Part shown: positions 36,146-44,840 of the stretch, one piece after another
Numbering within the stretch: position 1 is the first letter of the stretch
Layout of the letters: each line of letters opens with the position of its first letter
Source of the DNA: JASHVB01 sp963780805
GTDB taxonomy: Bacteria > Pseudomonadota > Alphaproteobacteria > Acetobacterales > Acetobacteraceae
NCBI GenBank assembly: GCA_963780805.1
Contig: CAWADP010000025.1
Coordinates: 1 to 64,000 of the forward strand
Reading direction: 5' to 3'
Length of the DNA stretch: 64,000 nucleotides
Translations under genes and position numbers: made by a program
The notes under the pieces: model-generated
Told to the model about the DNA's origin: nothing
Seen by the model: the letters and a program-made list of their open reading frames with translations, nothing else
The model's database searches: none

Positions 36146-37595
36146 ATGGACCTGGAGCTCAGCCTCGATCCGGACGACGCACCCCGCCTGCTCCGGCTGC
36201 CGCTGCTCGCGTCGGCCACGCGCGGCCGGGCGCAGGCGCGGCGCATCGTCTGGTACGACAGCCCCGACGCCGCGCTGACCGCCTCCGGGTTGGCGCTCGC
36301 ACAGGATCGCGGGGCATGGCGGATCGAGAAGCTGGTGCCGCAGCCGGAGGACATCTGGCCGCCCGGCGCCCCGCCACCGGTGCTGGCACAGGCCGCCGAT
36401 CAAGCGGCGCTGGGGCACGCGCTCCCATCCCCACTGGCGCCCGCTGTCGCCTTCGCCGGGCGTCAGCGCAGCATCGCTTTGACGACAGACCAAGGGACAG
36501 TCACGCTGACATTGCTCCGCGGGACGTTGCGTGCAGTCACCGAGGAGCAAGCTGTCGCCCGCCTGCATCTTTCGGGCGAGGAGAGGGCGGTGCCTGCAGG
36601 TCGTCCTGGCGCTGGCCTCCGAGGTGCGGCTGGCGGTTGCCTCCGCCACCCTGGCCGCGGATGCGCTGGCGGCGGCGCACGGGGCCTCGCCGCCGCCGCG
36701 CCGCGCCGGTGGGACGGCCCTGCCGGCAGGATTTGGCGTCGCCGACGGCTTCGCCTTTGCCCTGGCGCACCTGACCGACGTGGTACTGCATTTCGCTCCC
36801 GCCGCCGCCGCCGACCAAACCGGCCCGGAGCCGGTGCATCAGATGCGGGTGGCGCTGCGAAGGCTGCGCTCGGCGGTCACCGTGTTCCGTCCGGTGCTGG
36901 ATTGTCCGGAACTGCAAGCGGCGGCTGCAGGGCTGAAGGCGTTGAGCCTGCGCCTGGGGCCGACCCGCGACTGGGATGTGTTCATGGGCGAGACGCTGCC
37001 GGCGGTCACCGAGGCGTTCCCGAAACAGCCGAGACTGGAGCGCCTGGTGGCGGCGGCGGAAAGGCGGCGGCGCGACTGCCATGCGGCGTTGCGCGACTTC
37101 CTGGGTGAAACGGAGTTCCGCCGCGTGGGCATCGAGCTGGCTTGGCTGGCGGCCGCGCGGTGCTGGCATCCGCCACCGCCGGACATGGAGCAAGCAATGC
37201 CACTGCGCGACTACGGCGCGGAGGTGTTGGGCCGGCGGTTGCGCAAGTTGCAACAGGCCGATGACATGGCCGAACTGGACGCGCCGGGCCTGCACGCGCT
37301 GCGGCTGCGGGCGAAGCGGACGCGGTATGCCGCGGAGTTCTTCGCCCCGCTCTATCCGGGCAAGGCGCCGCGCCGGTTCCTGACCCGTCTCGCGGCGGTG
37401 CAGGACGGATTGGGTGCGTTGAACGACCGCGCGACGGCAGAGAAGCTGCTGGCTGAACTGGGCGGCCCCGGCGGACGCCATGGCTATGCCGTGGGCCTGG
37501 TACTGGGCTTCACCGCCGCCGCCACCACGGACCTGCTACCGCGGGTCAAGCGGCGCTGGGCGAAGTTCCAGCGCGCGGGCAGGTTCTGGGCGTAG
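36146..37595 (+). CDS. CYTH-CHAD domain protein (one-base shift)
   Basis: About 482 residues after correction. N-terminal CYTH (triphosphate tunnel) domain: MDLELSLDPDDAPRL, RIVWYDSPDAALTASGLAL, RIEKL. C-terminal CHAD helical domain, rich in conserved His and Arg: VHQMRVALRRLRSAVTVFRP, LGPTRDWDVF, LHALRLRAKRTRYAAEFF, LGALNDRATAEKLL. The frame changes at CC 36593-36594 (GEERAV to LQVVLALASEVRLAV); one base less restores a continuous protein. CHAD domains bind polyphosphate and CYTH domains hydrolyse triphosphates, so a role in polyphosphate metabolism is likely. Confidence 0.88.
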
Positions 37596-38052
37596 CGGCA
37601 ATCTGTGGAAGTCTCCCTTCCCTTGTGGGCTTCGACTGCGCTGTGGGCTTCGACCGCGCTGTCTTGTCCGGTCCGACGGACGCCGCGCCGCCAGTCCGGC
37701 GCTTCCGCCCGATCTGAAATGTCTCAGCCAGGGTGAGGCCCGGCCTGCAAGGCGCGCTGGCCTTGAGGTATGCCCGCGCCGATTGATCCGGCTCGGCCTT
37801 CCCCTGCTCCCAATCCCGCAGGGTGCTGAGCGGAATTTGAAACCGCGCCGCGAATTCTTCCTGCGTCAGGCCGCCTGCGCGGCGGATAATCCGCGCGCGT
37901 GGCACCTCGGGAGCCGCGGCCCATTCGGCATCTGTCATCGGCCGAGCATCGGGGTCCTTCATCGCCGCTGCATGGACCGCCCTATCCGTCATGGCGTCGG
38001 CGTGGCTCCAATCAAATCCGGCGGTTTTCATTGTGGTATCGGCGCCGTTCAT
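37546..38052 (-). CDS. XRE-type HTH antitoxin of a BrnT-like toxin
   Basis: 168 residues as read. The core (MTDAEWAAAPEVPRARIIRR, then GLTQEEFAARFQIPLSTLRD and WEQGKAEPDQSARAYLKA) is a helix-turn-helix domain of the type encoded right after BrnT toxins in alphaproteobacteria. The usual protein ends soon after YLKA; here about 65 extra low-complexity residues follow and run 50 bases into the 3' end of the convergent CYTH-CHAD gene, suggesting a frame change or lost stop near 37750. ATG overlaps the toxin-frame stop (38049-38052). It would repress its own operon and neutralise the toxin. Confidence 0.75.
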   Translation of the reverse strand: MNGADTTMKTAGFDWSHADAMTDRAVHAAAMKDPDARPMTDAEWAAAPEVPRARIIRRAGGLTQEEFAARFQIPLSTLRDWEQGKAEPDQSARAYLKASAPCRPGLTLAETFQIGRKRRTGGAASVGPDKTARSKPTAQSKPTREGRLPQIAATPRTCPRAGTSPSAA

Positions 38053-38510
38053 GGGGTTCGGCCTTCCGCGCTGATATCCAACCGCCCTTCACGCTGAGCC
38101 ATGACGCTGAGCCATCTCGGCGGGGCGATCAGCTTCTGTGTCATGACCGGGTCAAGCCTGGCTTGGCCCGGTCGCCCACATCTTTGCTGCTCGCAGCACC
38201 GCAAGACAGCGGTGGCCGCGCCAAGCGCGGCCATGACACGGAGAGTCACCGTCAACGGCGCTTTTATAATACGAATCCGCTCTTCCCTCAGAGCGTAGGA
38301 TACGAACCGTACCCGGTTCTCGACCATGCCACGCCGGGCGTACCGTTCCTCCGGGTCGTCATGCCCGTAATCCACACGAGCGATTGCAAACGCATCCCCG
38401 AATGCGGCGCGGGCCATCTCGAACGTGACGTGATGGTCGGGCTCATTGGTGACGGCTTCGATGTCGTCCCAGTCGAATTCGTCATCCCGTATTTTGTCAA
38501 TTGTCCATAG
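38049..38510 (-). CDS. brnT: BrnT-family toxin, C-terminus altered by an inserted repeat
   Basis: RNase-type toxin of the BrnT family: DEFDWDDIEAVTNEPDHHVT, FEMARAAFGDAFAIARVDYG, EERYARRGMVENRVRFVSYA, EERIRIIKA. After IRIIKA, where BrnT proteins have a short ARRAT-like tail, the frame runs through a family III palindromic repeat (38138-38239) to a stop overlapping the antitoxin start. No good in-frame start codon precedes WTIDKIRDDE (38507); 38510 is only the approximate boundary. Catalytic-core residues seem present, but the tail replacement and missing start raise doubt about activity. Confidence 0.65.
   Translation of the reverse strand, partial: LWTIDKIRDDEFDWDDIEAVTNEPDHHVTFEMARAAFGDAFAIARVDYGHDDPEERYARRGMVENRVRFVSYALREERIRIIKAPLTVTLRVMAALGAATAVLRCCEQQRCGRPGQARLDPVMTQKLIAPPRWLSVMAQREGRLDISAEGRTP
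38138..38239. repeat. Interspersed palindromic repeat, family III, inside brnT
   Basis: Ends GTGTCATGACCGGG and, inverted, CGCGGCCATGACAC, with an inner AAGCCTGGCTTGGCC palindrome. The copy at 48720-48779 has the same TCATGGCCG...CGGCCATGA ends. Confidence 0.75.
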
Positions 38511-38644
38511 ACCGGTCTCGGGCCGGGAGAGTGTGCGGCACCAGCCGCCCCCCGCCCGGGCCCTGCGCGCAAGTGATTGCGATCCTGTTGCGGCGCGAGG
38601 CCGCCCGCGCCTAGGAGGAGACCGCACCACGGAAAGGGATCGCC

Positions 38645-39642
38645 ATGGAGCCGCTGAAGCCACCCACGCGCTACCTCGACCTGGCCGATCCGCAGGCGCA
38701 GCCGCGCTACACCGGCATCGCCAGCTTCTTCCGCACCCCGGTCGGGGCGGCGCTGGCCGAGACCGATATCGGCCTGATCGGCGTGCCGTTCGATGGTGGC
38801 GTGACCAACCGATCCGGCACCCGCCACGGCCCCCGCGCCGTGCGCGAGCAATCCGACGCTGCTGCGGCGGATCAATGCGGCGACCGGTGTCGCGCCGTTC
38901 GCCGCCGCCCGGGTGCGCGACCTGGGCGATTGCTGGCTGGAGCAGCCGTATGCACTGGAAGGGCGCGCTGGCCGAGATCGCCGGGTTCTACCGGACCGTG
39001 GTGGATGCCGGCGTGGTGCCGGTGTCGGTGGGCGGCGACCATTCGATCAGCCTGCCGATCCTGCGCGCGGTGGGCGCGGCGCGGCCAGTCGGGGATGCCC
39101 CACTCGGCATGGTGCACATCGACGCCCATTGCGACACCGGTGACGACTACATGGGATCCCGCTTCCACCACGGGGCGCCGTTCCGTCGCGCGGTGGAGGA
39201 AGGATTGCTGGACCCGCGCCGGGTGATCCAGATCGGCATCCGCGGCACCACCAACGATCCGGACATGTGGGGCTTCAGCCGCAGCAGCGGCATGCGGGTG
39301 CTGCCGATGGACGAGTTCGCGGACCGCGGCTGGCACTACGCCGCCGAGGAAGCCCACCGGATCGTCGGTAGCGGTCCCGCCTACCTGACGTTCGACATCG
39401 ACAGCCTGGACCCGTCGCAGGCACCGGGCACCGGCACGCCGGAAGCCGGCGGCATCACCGTGCTCGAGGCCCTGCGCTTGCTGCGCGCGTTGCGCGGGAT
39501 CGACTTTATCGGCGGCGACCTGGTGGAGGTCTCGCCGCCGTTCGACGTCGGCAGCTTAACCGCCTTCAACGGCGCCTCCATCCTGTTCGAGATCCTGTGC
39601 CTGGTGGCGGAGTCCTGGCAGGCACGCCGCGCCGTCGGCTGA
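38645..39642 (+). CDS. Ureohydrolase of the agmatinase/guanidino-acid hydrolase type (two one-base shifts)
   Basis: About 331 residues after correction. Binuclear Mn enzyme that hydrolyses a guanidino compound to urea and an amine. Ligand motifs: VGGDHSISLP, HIDAHCDTGDD and FDIDSLDPSQAPGTGTPEAGG. The N-terminus MEPLKPPTRYLDLADPQAQP and GVPFDGGVTNRSGTRHGPRA is typical of guanidinobutyrase/guanidinopropionase-like enzymes rather than arginase. Three successive frames are joined by removing one base at about 38855 (EQS-TLLRRINAATG) and one at 38961-38963 (YALEG-ALAEIAGF). Substrate uncertain. It stands alone. Confidence 0.88.
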
Positions 39643-39796
39643 CCGGGCGGAGCCTGCCAGGCGGCGGTGCAAGCGGCGCCCGAAGCGGCGTGGGGCGGTT
39701 GAAACCGTCATCCTCGCGGAAGGGGAGCACTGCGGTTTGGGTCCCCGCTTCCGCGGGGATGGCGATTTGGGGCGGTAGCATCTGGTCCTAACTGCC

Positions 39797-39844
39797 GGAA
39801 GCTCCCCTGGAAGTTCCCCTGGAAGTTCCCCTGGAAGTTCCCCT
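39797..39844. repeat. 12-bp minisatellite
   Basis: Four copies of GGAAGTTCCCCT (the first with C for T), in the gap between the ureohydrolase and rpmE, about 80 bases upstream of the rpmE start. Confidence 0.93.
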
Positions 39845-39925
39845 GGCGCCCCGTGGCGGACGCCGCTATAGGCCGCGCCTTGCGCCGCCGGTCGGGATCG
39901 GCAGCGCCAGCAAGGGACCACGCCG

Positions 39926-40150
39926 ATGAAGCCGGGCATCCACCCCGAGTACCACGAGATCAACGTTGTCATGACCGACGGGACGCAATTCAAGACGCGA
40001 TCCTGCTATGGCAACGCGGGCGACACGCTGCGCCTCGACATCGATCCCAAGTCGCACCCGGCCTGGACCGGCCAACACCGCATCATCGATTCCGGCGGCC
40101 AGGTGGCGAAGTTCAACAAGAAATTCGCCGGGTTGGGGCTGAAGCGGTAA
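39926..40150 (+). CDS. rpmE: 50S ribosomal protein bL31
   Basis: 74 residues: MKPGIHPEYHEINVVMTDGT, CYGNAGDTLRLDIDPKSHPA, WTGQHRIIDSGGQVAKFNKKF. This is the zinc-free alphaproteobacterial form of bL31; only one Cys remains of the CxxC sets. Single-gene transcription unit by spacing. Confidence 0.95.
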   Translation: MKPGIHPEYHEINVVMTDGTQFKTRSCYGNAGDTLRLDIDPKSHPAWTGQHRIIDSGGQVAKFNKKFAGLGLKR

Positions 40151-41054
40151 TATAGCACCAACCGGTATAAAGGTTGACACACGTTCGGCGGCCCGCTGCC
40201 CCCGTGTGATGCCCGGGCTCGGCACGGACACCCACGTCTGTGCCGCGCTACAAGCGGAAAGCCGTGGGTGGCCGGCCCCCCGCCTTCGCAGGGGCAGGCT
40301 TTCGCCGGCCATGACACAGCGCAGCCGTTGGCCGCAACCAAACAGATGGTGCTGCGCCGGAGGCAACCTGGCGAACAGATTGCGATGCCGGACCGGCGGC
40401 TGACAACGACTGCGCGTTGCGCCTCGGGGCACGGGTATTTCTCACCGAGAGCCACCGAGGAAGGCAAAGCCACCGAGGGCCACCGAGCAACCATCGGAAT
40501 AGGCCGCCGGCGCTTACGCGCATTGCCTGTCTTTCTCGGTGGCTTTGCCTTCCTCGGTGGCTCTCGGTGAGAAACCTTGCTGGCTGCTGCTCACGCGCCG
40601 GGAGGCCGTGGCAGAACGCGACGTCGCCCGCACGTCACTCGAGCGATGCCCTGGCCCCCGGACTTGGTCGCACAAGCGAACCGGAGCCGACGAAATCGGA
40701 AGCCAGATTAGAAGAATCCGAAAATCCAGATTAGAATCTGCGCGGCTCGCGAGGATTTTTCAAGTTAGCAGTGCAGTACAGGGGGTGCCACAGGGGGTGC
40801 ACGTCCCGCCGGAGAGTCATTCCTTTTGCGGGCCGGTATCACGTACCTGTATCCAAGTATCAGGCAACCTGGCCCAAGGGCGATCCGCCGTTATTCCCGT
40901 GGCGCCGAGACGCTGCCAAGGCCAGGCAGGCGCGATCTCCGGACAACAGCCCAATGCCTCGGGTCGCGCATCCGCCTGTACCGAATCGCGACGGCGGGAC
41001 CAGCCGTCGCCGGCCCCGTGCGCGACATCGCGATGGTGCGTCCAGCCCGCAGGT
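40151..41054. other. Intergenic region rich in repeats
   Basis: 904 bases without a supportable gene. Besides the long hairpin at 40438-40574 it contains a direct repeat of ATCCAGATTAGAA-like sequence (about 40706-40737) and of CAGGGGGTGC (about 40779-40801). Open frames here are low-complexity. Confidence 0.5.
40438..40574. repeat. 40-bp perfect inverted repeat (giant hairpin)
   Basis: TTTCTCACCGAGAGCCACCG and the following 20 bases (40438-40477) are exactly complementary to 40535-40574; the loop is 57 bases. Each arm itself contains shorter repeats of GCCACCGAGG. It lies downstream of rpmE. Confidence 0.95.
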
Positions 41055-41836
41055 TCAGGGCGGGCGGGCGCAGGCCGGCGTCAGCCCCGGAAATGGCGGC
41101 GGTTGCCAAGGCGGCGCCGGCTCCATCATCCATATTTCGGGGGACAGGTCGGGATTGAACCTCCACCGTATGTCGCGGATCAAGAGACGCACGTGGTCGC
41201 CGCCGTAGCAGTTGATGGCGTCCTTCAGCTCGTTCCACGTCGCACGGTCGTAGTCGCAGTCCAGGACGCGGAGATCCTCGACGATCTCGGCGATGACAGC
41301 GCCCTCCGGACGAGTGCGGACCTCGGCCGCGGCTTCCTCCATCGTGGGCACGTGGTGGGGGTCGTGCCACCAGGGCGGGGCCTTGGCGTCCCCGGCGGCC
41401 GGCGGGCCGGAGCGCGGATTGCCGGGGGACGACAGGCGAATGGCGGTTGGACCGCGCAGCTCATGGCCGCCGGCGGCACGCTCGCGGAGCCAGGCTTCGA
41501 GTGCGGCGGCGCGCATCAGGCCGCGGGTGAGGCGGCGGAGGATCACGCCGAGATCGCGGGTTTGGAACCAATAGACGATCGTGCGGGCCAGCGGCTCGGC
41601 GGGATGCTCGCGAACCGCGGTGGCGAGCAGGGTGCCATAGGCGATGAGCCAGCGGACGATGCTGATGACGCGGCCGATGCCGCTGGGTTCGGCGGGGGCG
41701 GGGCGTGGGCTGATCGGGATGGGGCGGTGGGAGCGGCTTGTGCCGCGGGCGCGGAGGACACGGTGGTGCCTCGGTCGGCCCGACTGGGATCGGGCTGGAG
41801 GGTAGGGACGACGGGAGCGGTGAGGGTGGTAGACAC
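41055..41836 (-). CDS. Hypothetical protein (one-base deletion inferred)
   Basis: About 260 residues after correction. GTG at 41836 gives MSTTLTAPVVPTLQPDPSRA and an Ala/Pro-rich segment; then, after a shift in the C-rich stretch around 41690-41710, GIGRVISIVRWLIAYGTLLA, ARTIVYWFQTRDLGVILRRL, RGLMRAAALEAWLRERAAGG and a C-terminal WRFNPDLSPEIWMMEP. Length 782 is one short of a multiple of three, as expected for a lost base. One amphipathic or membrane-associated helix is possible near SIVRWLIAYGTLLA. Not recognised; the MST start recalls the gene at 25312-26370. Confidence 0.6.
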
Positions 41837-42146
41837 GAGCGGAATAAAAGCACATCTCGCGGGCCGTGTCAAATGAATTTTTTCATGGATGGGGTGACGG
41901 TTGGCCTGCCCGTGCCCTCATGTCTGCCGACATGAACGGATTGCGGATGCGAAGCCGGCGCTCAATGACCTGTCCGTCCTGCCACGCCTGCGGAGAACGG
42001 GGTGTCACAACAAGGCCGCCAAATGATTGACGCTTCGGGCGGACGCATGCCTCGGTTTCATGGCCGGCGCGGGCCGGCATCAACATTGAAATTCGCAAGA
42101 TCGGCCCGCTACCCTCGCAGTGGCTCGCGAGGAATACCGAACGTTG
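41837..42146. other. Intergenic region, nothing recognised
   Basis: 310 bases between the hypothetical gene (leftward, start 41836) and the 3' end of the mocA-like gene (leftward). An AT-rich patch at 41868-41885 (AATGAATTTTTTCATGG) probably belongs to the promoter of the hypothetical gene. Confidence 0.5.
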
Positions 42147-43805
42147 CTACGCCACCCCCTCCGGCCGCAGCCGCTGCGGCAGTGTCGCCAGCGACTCGGT
42201 GGTGTCGAAATCGCGCAGCACGGCGTCGTCCGCCATCTCGACCTCGACCACCAACTCCATGTGCTTGCCCACCAGGAAGCGCGCGCCCGAATCCCCGCTG
42301 ATCTGCAGGATCTCCGGGAAGAAGCGGCGGTCCCACAGCATCGGGTTGCCCTGCTTGCCGTGGAACGCCGGCAGCACGATCAGCCGGCCTTCGTCCGGGT
42401 CGTACGCGGACAGCAGCCGGTCGATCATCCGCCCTGTCACCAGCGGCATGTCGCCCAGGCACACCAGCGCGGCCGAGCATTCCGCCGGCACCGCGGCGAT
42501 GCCGGCTTTCAGGCTGGCCGACAGGCCCTCGGCGTAGTCGGCCGCGTGCACATACCGCACCGGCCGCCCACCGAGCGCATGCTCCACTTGCTCCGCCATA
42601 TGCCCGAGCACCACCAGTACCGGCCGTGCATTGGACGACAGCACGTTGTCGACCACGCGGGCGATCATCGGCTTGCCGGTCTTGTCGGCGATCAGCAGCT
42701 TGTTGTGCGGTGCCATCCTCCGCGAGCGGCCGGCCCCCAGCACCACCGCCGCGATGGTCGGAGCACTGCGCGGCGCCACGCCGTGCGGCGGCTGGGCGGA
42801 CGCCTTCTCGCGCGGCATCGGCCGCACGTCGGTTTCCTTCAGCAGCCCGCCCACGCCCATTTTCATGATGTCGGTCGGCGTCACCGTCAGGCCAGCGAAC
42901 AATCGGTGGAGCACCCAGTCGATGCCGTTCAACTTGGGGCTGCGGGCGCAGCCTGGCAGTACCAGGGCGGGGCGCTCGCCGATGCGGCCCAGGCAGATCA
43001 GGTTCCCCGGATCGACGGGCATGCCGAAATGCAGGATTTCGCCGCCTGCGCGCACGATCCCCTGCGGCCCGACATCGCGCCGGTCCAGTACCGCCGAGGC
43101 GCCGACGACCAGCAGCAGCTCCGCCCCCGCCGCGACGAGTCCCTCCAGCGCGCGGCCGATCGCCATTTCCTCATGCGCGCAGCGCACCGGAGCAAGCAAC
43201 GTGCCGCTCAACGCGGTGATGCGTTGTTCGGTGACGGCCACGGTCTTCTCGGTGGTGCTGGCCTTCAGCCCGGGCAGCTCGGTCGCCACCAGGCCCACTT
43301 TGAGGGCACGGAACGGGTGCAGCGCCAGTGGCGACGTGCCCTGCCGCGCCAGCGCCTCCACCACGGCCAGCACGGTGCCGGGGACAGAGAACGGGATCAC
43401 CTTGATGGTGGCGACCAGATCCTTCTTCGCCACCACCGCGTAGTCGGGCAGCGTGCCGACGGTCAGCGCCTCGTCGATGGTGTTCAAGCGGTCGATCTTG
43501 GCGGCATCGACGCGCAGCAGGCCGGGGGCCTCGGCGGCGAGGTTCACCCGGCCGGTGGCGGCACGCGTGCGGGCGATCAACGGCGACACCAGGGGCGCGG
43601 CCAGGCGGTCGGCCGCGATATCCTCGGGCACGTCGCCGGGTTCCAGGCGGGCGCAAACGACCTGCGTGCGGCCGGCCGCGCGCAGCGCCGCCAGCGCCGC
43701 GTCGTCGAGCACCGCCCCCTTGCGGATCATGCGGTCGCCGACCCGCTGGCTGTGCGCCATGATGGCGCCGCGGGCCTCCTCCAACGGGACGGCGCCGAAC
43801 TTCAT
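42147..43805 (-). CDS. mocA: Molybdopterin-binding domain fused to molybdenum cofactor nucleotidylyltransferase (MocA-like)
   Basis: 552 residues. Residues 1 to about 330 are a molybdopterin-binding (MoeA/MogA-like) region: MKFGAVPLEEARGAIMAHSQ, VPFSV-type beta segment, ELLLVVGASAVLDRRDVGP, GMPVDPGNLICLG. From about 350 comes a MobA/MocA-type nucleotidyltransferase: AVVLGAGRSRRMAPHNKLL (NTP site), VVLGHMAEQVEHAL, CLGDMPLVTGRMIDRLL (Asp for Mg), GNPMLWDRRFFPEIL. It attaches CMP (or GMP) to molybdopterin for xanthine-oxidase-type enzymes. It ends a leftward operon (VWA, XdhC N, XdhC C, MocA) with ATGA overlaps. Confidence 0.9.
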   Translation of the reverse strand: MKFGAVPLEEARGAIMAHSQRVGDRMIRKGAVLDDAALAALRAAGRTQVVCARLEPGDVPEDIAADRLAAPLVSPLIARTRAATGRVNLAAEAPGLLRVDAAKIDRLNTIDEALTVGTLPDYAVVAKKDLVATIKVIPFSVPGTVLAVVEALARQGTSPLALHPFRALKVGLVATELPGLKASTTEKTVAVTEQRITALSGTLLAPVRCAHEEMAIGRALEGLVAAGAELLLVVGASAVLDRRDVGPQGIVRAGGEILHFGMPVDPGNLICLGRIGERPALVLPGCARSPKLNGIDWVLHRLFAGLTVTPTDIMKMGVGGLLKETDVRPMPREKASAQPPHGVAPRSAPTIAAVVLGAGRSRRMAPHNKLLIADKTGKPMIARVVDNVLSSNARPVLVVLGHMAEQVEHALGGRPVRYVHAADYAEGLSASLKAGIAAVPAECSAALVCLGDMPLVTGRMIDRLLSAYDPDEGRLIVLPAFHGKQGNPMLWDRRFFPEILQISGDSGARFLVGKHMELVVEVEMADDAVLRDFDTTESLATLPQRLRPEGVA

Positions 43806-44506
43806 GCCGCGAGCGACGCCTTTGCCGGCACCGGCGCGCCGCGGCGCACCGCGACGACCTCGGCGATGATGGACAGGGCGATTTCCGGCGCCGTGACCGC
43901 CTCGATGTTCAGGCCGACTGGCCCCTTGATGCGTCCCAGTGCGTCCTCCGCGTGCCCCAGTTCGCGCAGCCGCTTCAGACGCGCCGCATGGGTGCGGCGG
44001 GAACCGAGCGCGCCGATGTAGAACGCGCGCGACTTCAGGGCGCGGTCCAGCGCGGGGTCGTCCAGCTTGGGATCGTGCGTCAGCGTCACAACCGCGGTGC
44101 GCGAGTCGGGGCGCAGTTCGTCCATCGCCTCATCGGGCCAGGCGGAGGAGATGGTTACGTTCGGGAACCGCTCATCGGAGGCGAACGACCGCCGCGGGTC
44201 GACCACGGTGACCGCAAAGCCGCACTGCGACGCGAACGGCACCAGCGCCTGCGCGATATGCACCGCGCCGACCACGACCAGACGTAGCGGCGGGTTATAA
44301 ACGTGCAGGAACCAGTCGCTACCGCCGACCTTCACCGTGCCGCTTTCATCGTCGCGCAGGGCGACGGCGGCGGCTTCGTTCAATTCCGGCGGCGATCCTG
44401 GGTCGGGCAGCAGGCGCTGCTCGCCGTCGGGCAGGCGGGTGGCCAGCACAACGGGGCGACCGTCGCGCTTTGCGGCTTCGAGGGCGGCGATGGTTTCCGG
44501 GGTCAT
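43802..44506 (-). CDS. XdhC/CoxI family protein, Rossmann part
   Basis: 234 residues. N-terminal RPVVLATRLPDGEQRLLPD and the C-terminal XdhC Rossmann domain: LVVVGAVHIAQALVPFASQC, VTVVDPRRSFASDERFP, VTLTHDPKLDDPALDRAL, AFYIGALGSRRTHAARLKRL, GPVGLNIEAVTAPEIALSI. XdhC inserts sulfurated molybdenum cofactor into xanthine-dehydrogenase-type enzymes. In many genomes both halves are one protein; here the N-terminal CoxI-like domain is the separate gene 13 bases upstream. Overlaps mocA by ATGA. Confidence 0.9.
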   Translation of the reverse strand: MTPETIAALEAAKRDGRPVVLATRLPDGEQRLLPDPGSPPELNEAAAVALRDDESGTVKVGGSDWFLHVYNPPLRLVVVGAVHIAQALVPFASQCGFAVTVVDPRRSFASDERFPNVTISSAWPDEAMDELRPDSRTAVVTLTHDPKLDDPALDRALKSRAFYIGALGSRRTHAARLKRLRELGHAEDALGRIKGPVGLNIEAVTAPEIALSIIAEVVAVRRGAPVPAKASLAA

Positions 44507-44519
44507 GGCGCGGACACCA

Positions 44520-44840
44520 TCACAGCAGCCTCTCCACGAACACCTTCACCTTGCCGCCGCAGGCCAGCCCAACTTCCCACGCGCGCTCATTGGTCACGCC
44601 GAAATCCAGCAGTTGTGGCGACCCGGTATCGATCGTCTGCATCGCCGCGTCGGCGACCGCACCCTCAATGCAGCCGCCCGAAACGGACCCCGCCATCTTG
44701 CCCGACTTCGTCACCGCCATCTGGCTGCCCGCGGGCCGAGGCGAACTGCCCCAGGTCTCCGTCACCGTGGCCAGCGCCACTTGCTCGCCGGCAGCGCGCC
44801 ATCCGGCCGCGGTGCTCAGCACGTCTTCCACTTCGTTCAT
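44520..44840 (-). CDS. XdhC/CoxI family protein, N-terminal domain only
   Basis: 106 residues, a stand-alone XdhC_CoxI domain: VALATVTETWGSSPRPAGSQ, MAVTKSGKMAGSVSGGCIEG, ACGGKVKVFVE with the conserved Cys in SGGCIEG and ACGG. It should work with the following Rossmann protein. Overlaps the VWA gene stop by ATGA (44837-44840). Confidence 0.9.
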   Translation of the reverse strand: MNEVEDVLSTAAGWRAAGEQVALATVTETWGSSPRPAGSQMAVTKSGKMAGSVSGGCIEGAVADAAMQTIDTGSPQLLDFGVTNERAWEVGLACGGKVKVFVERLL

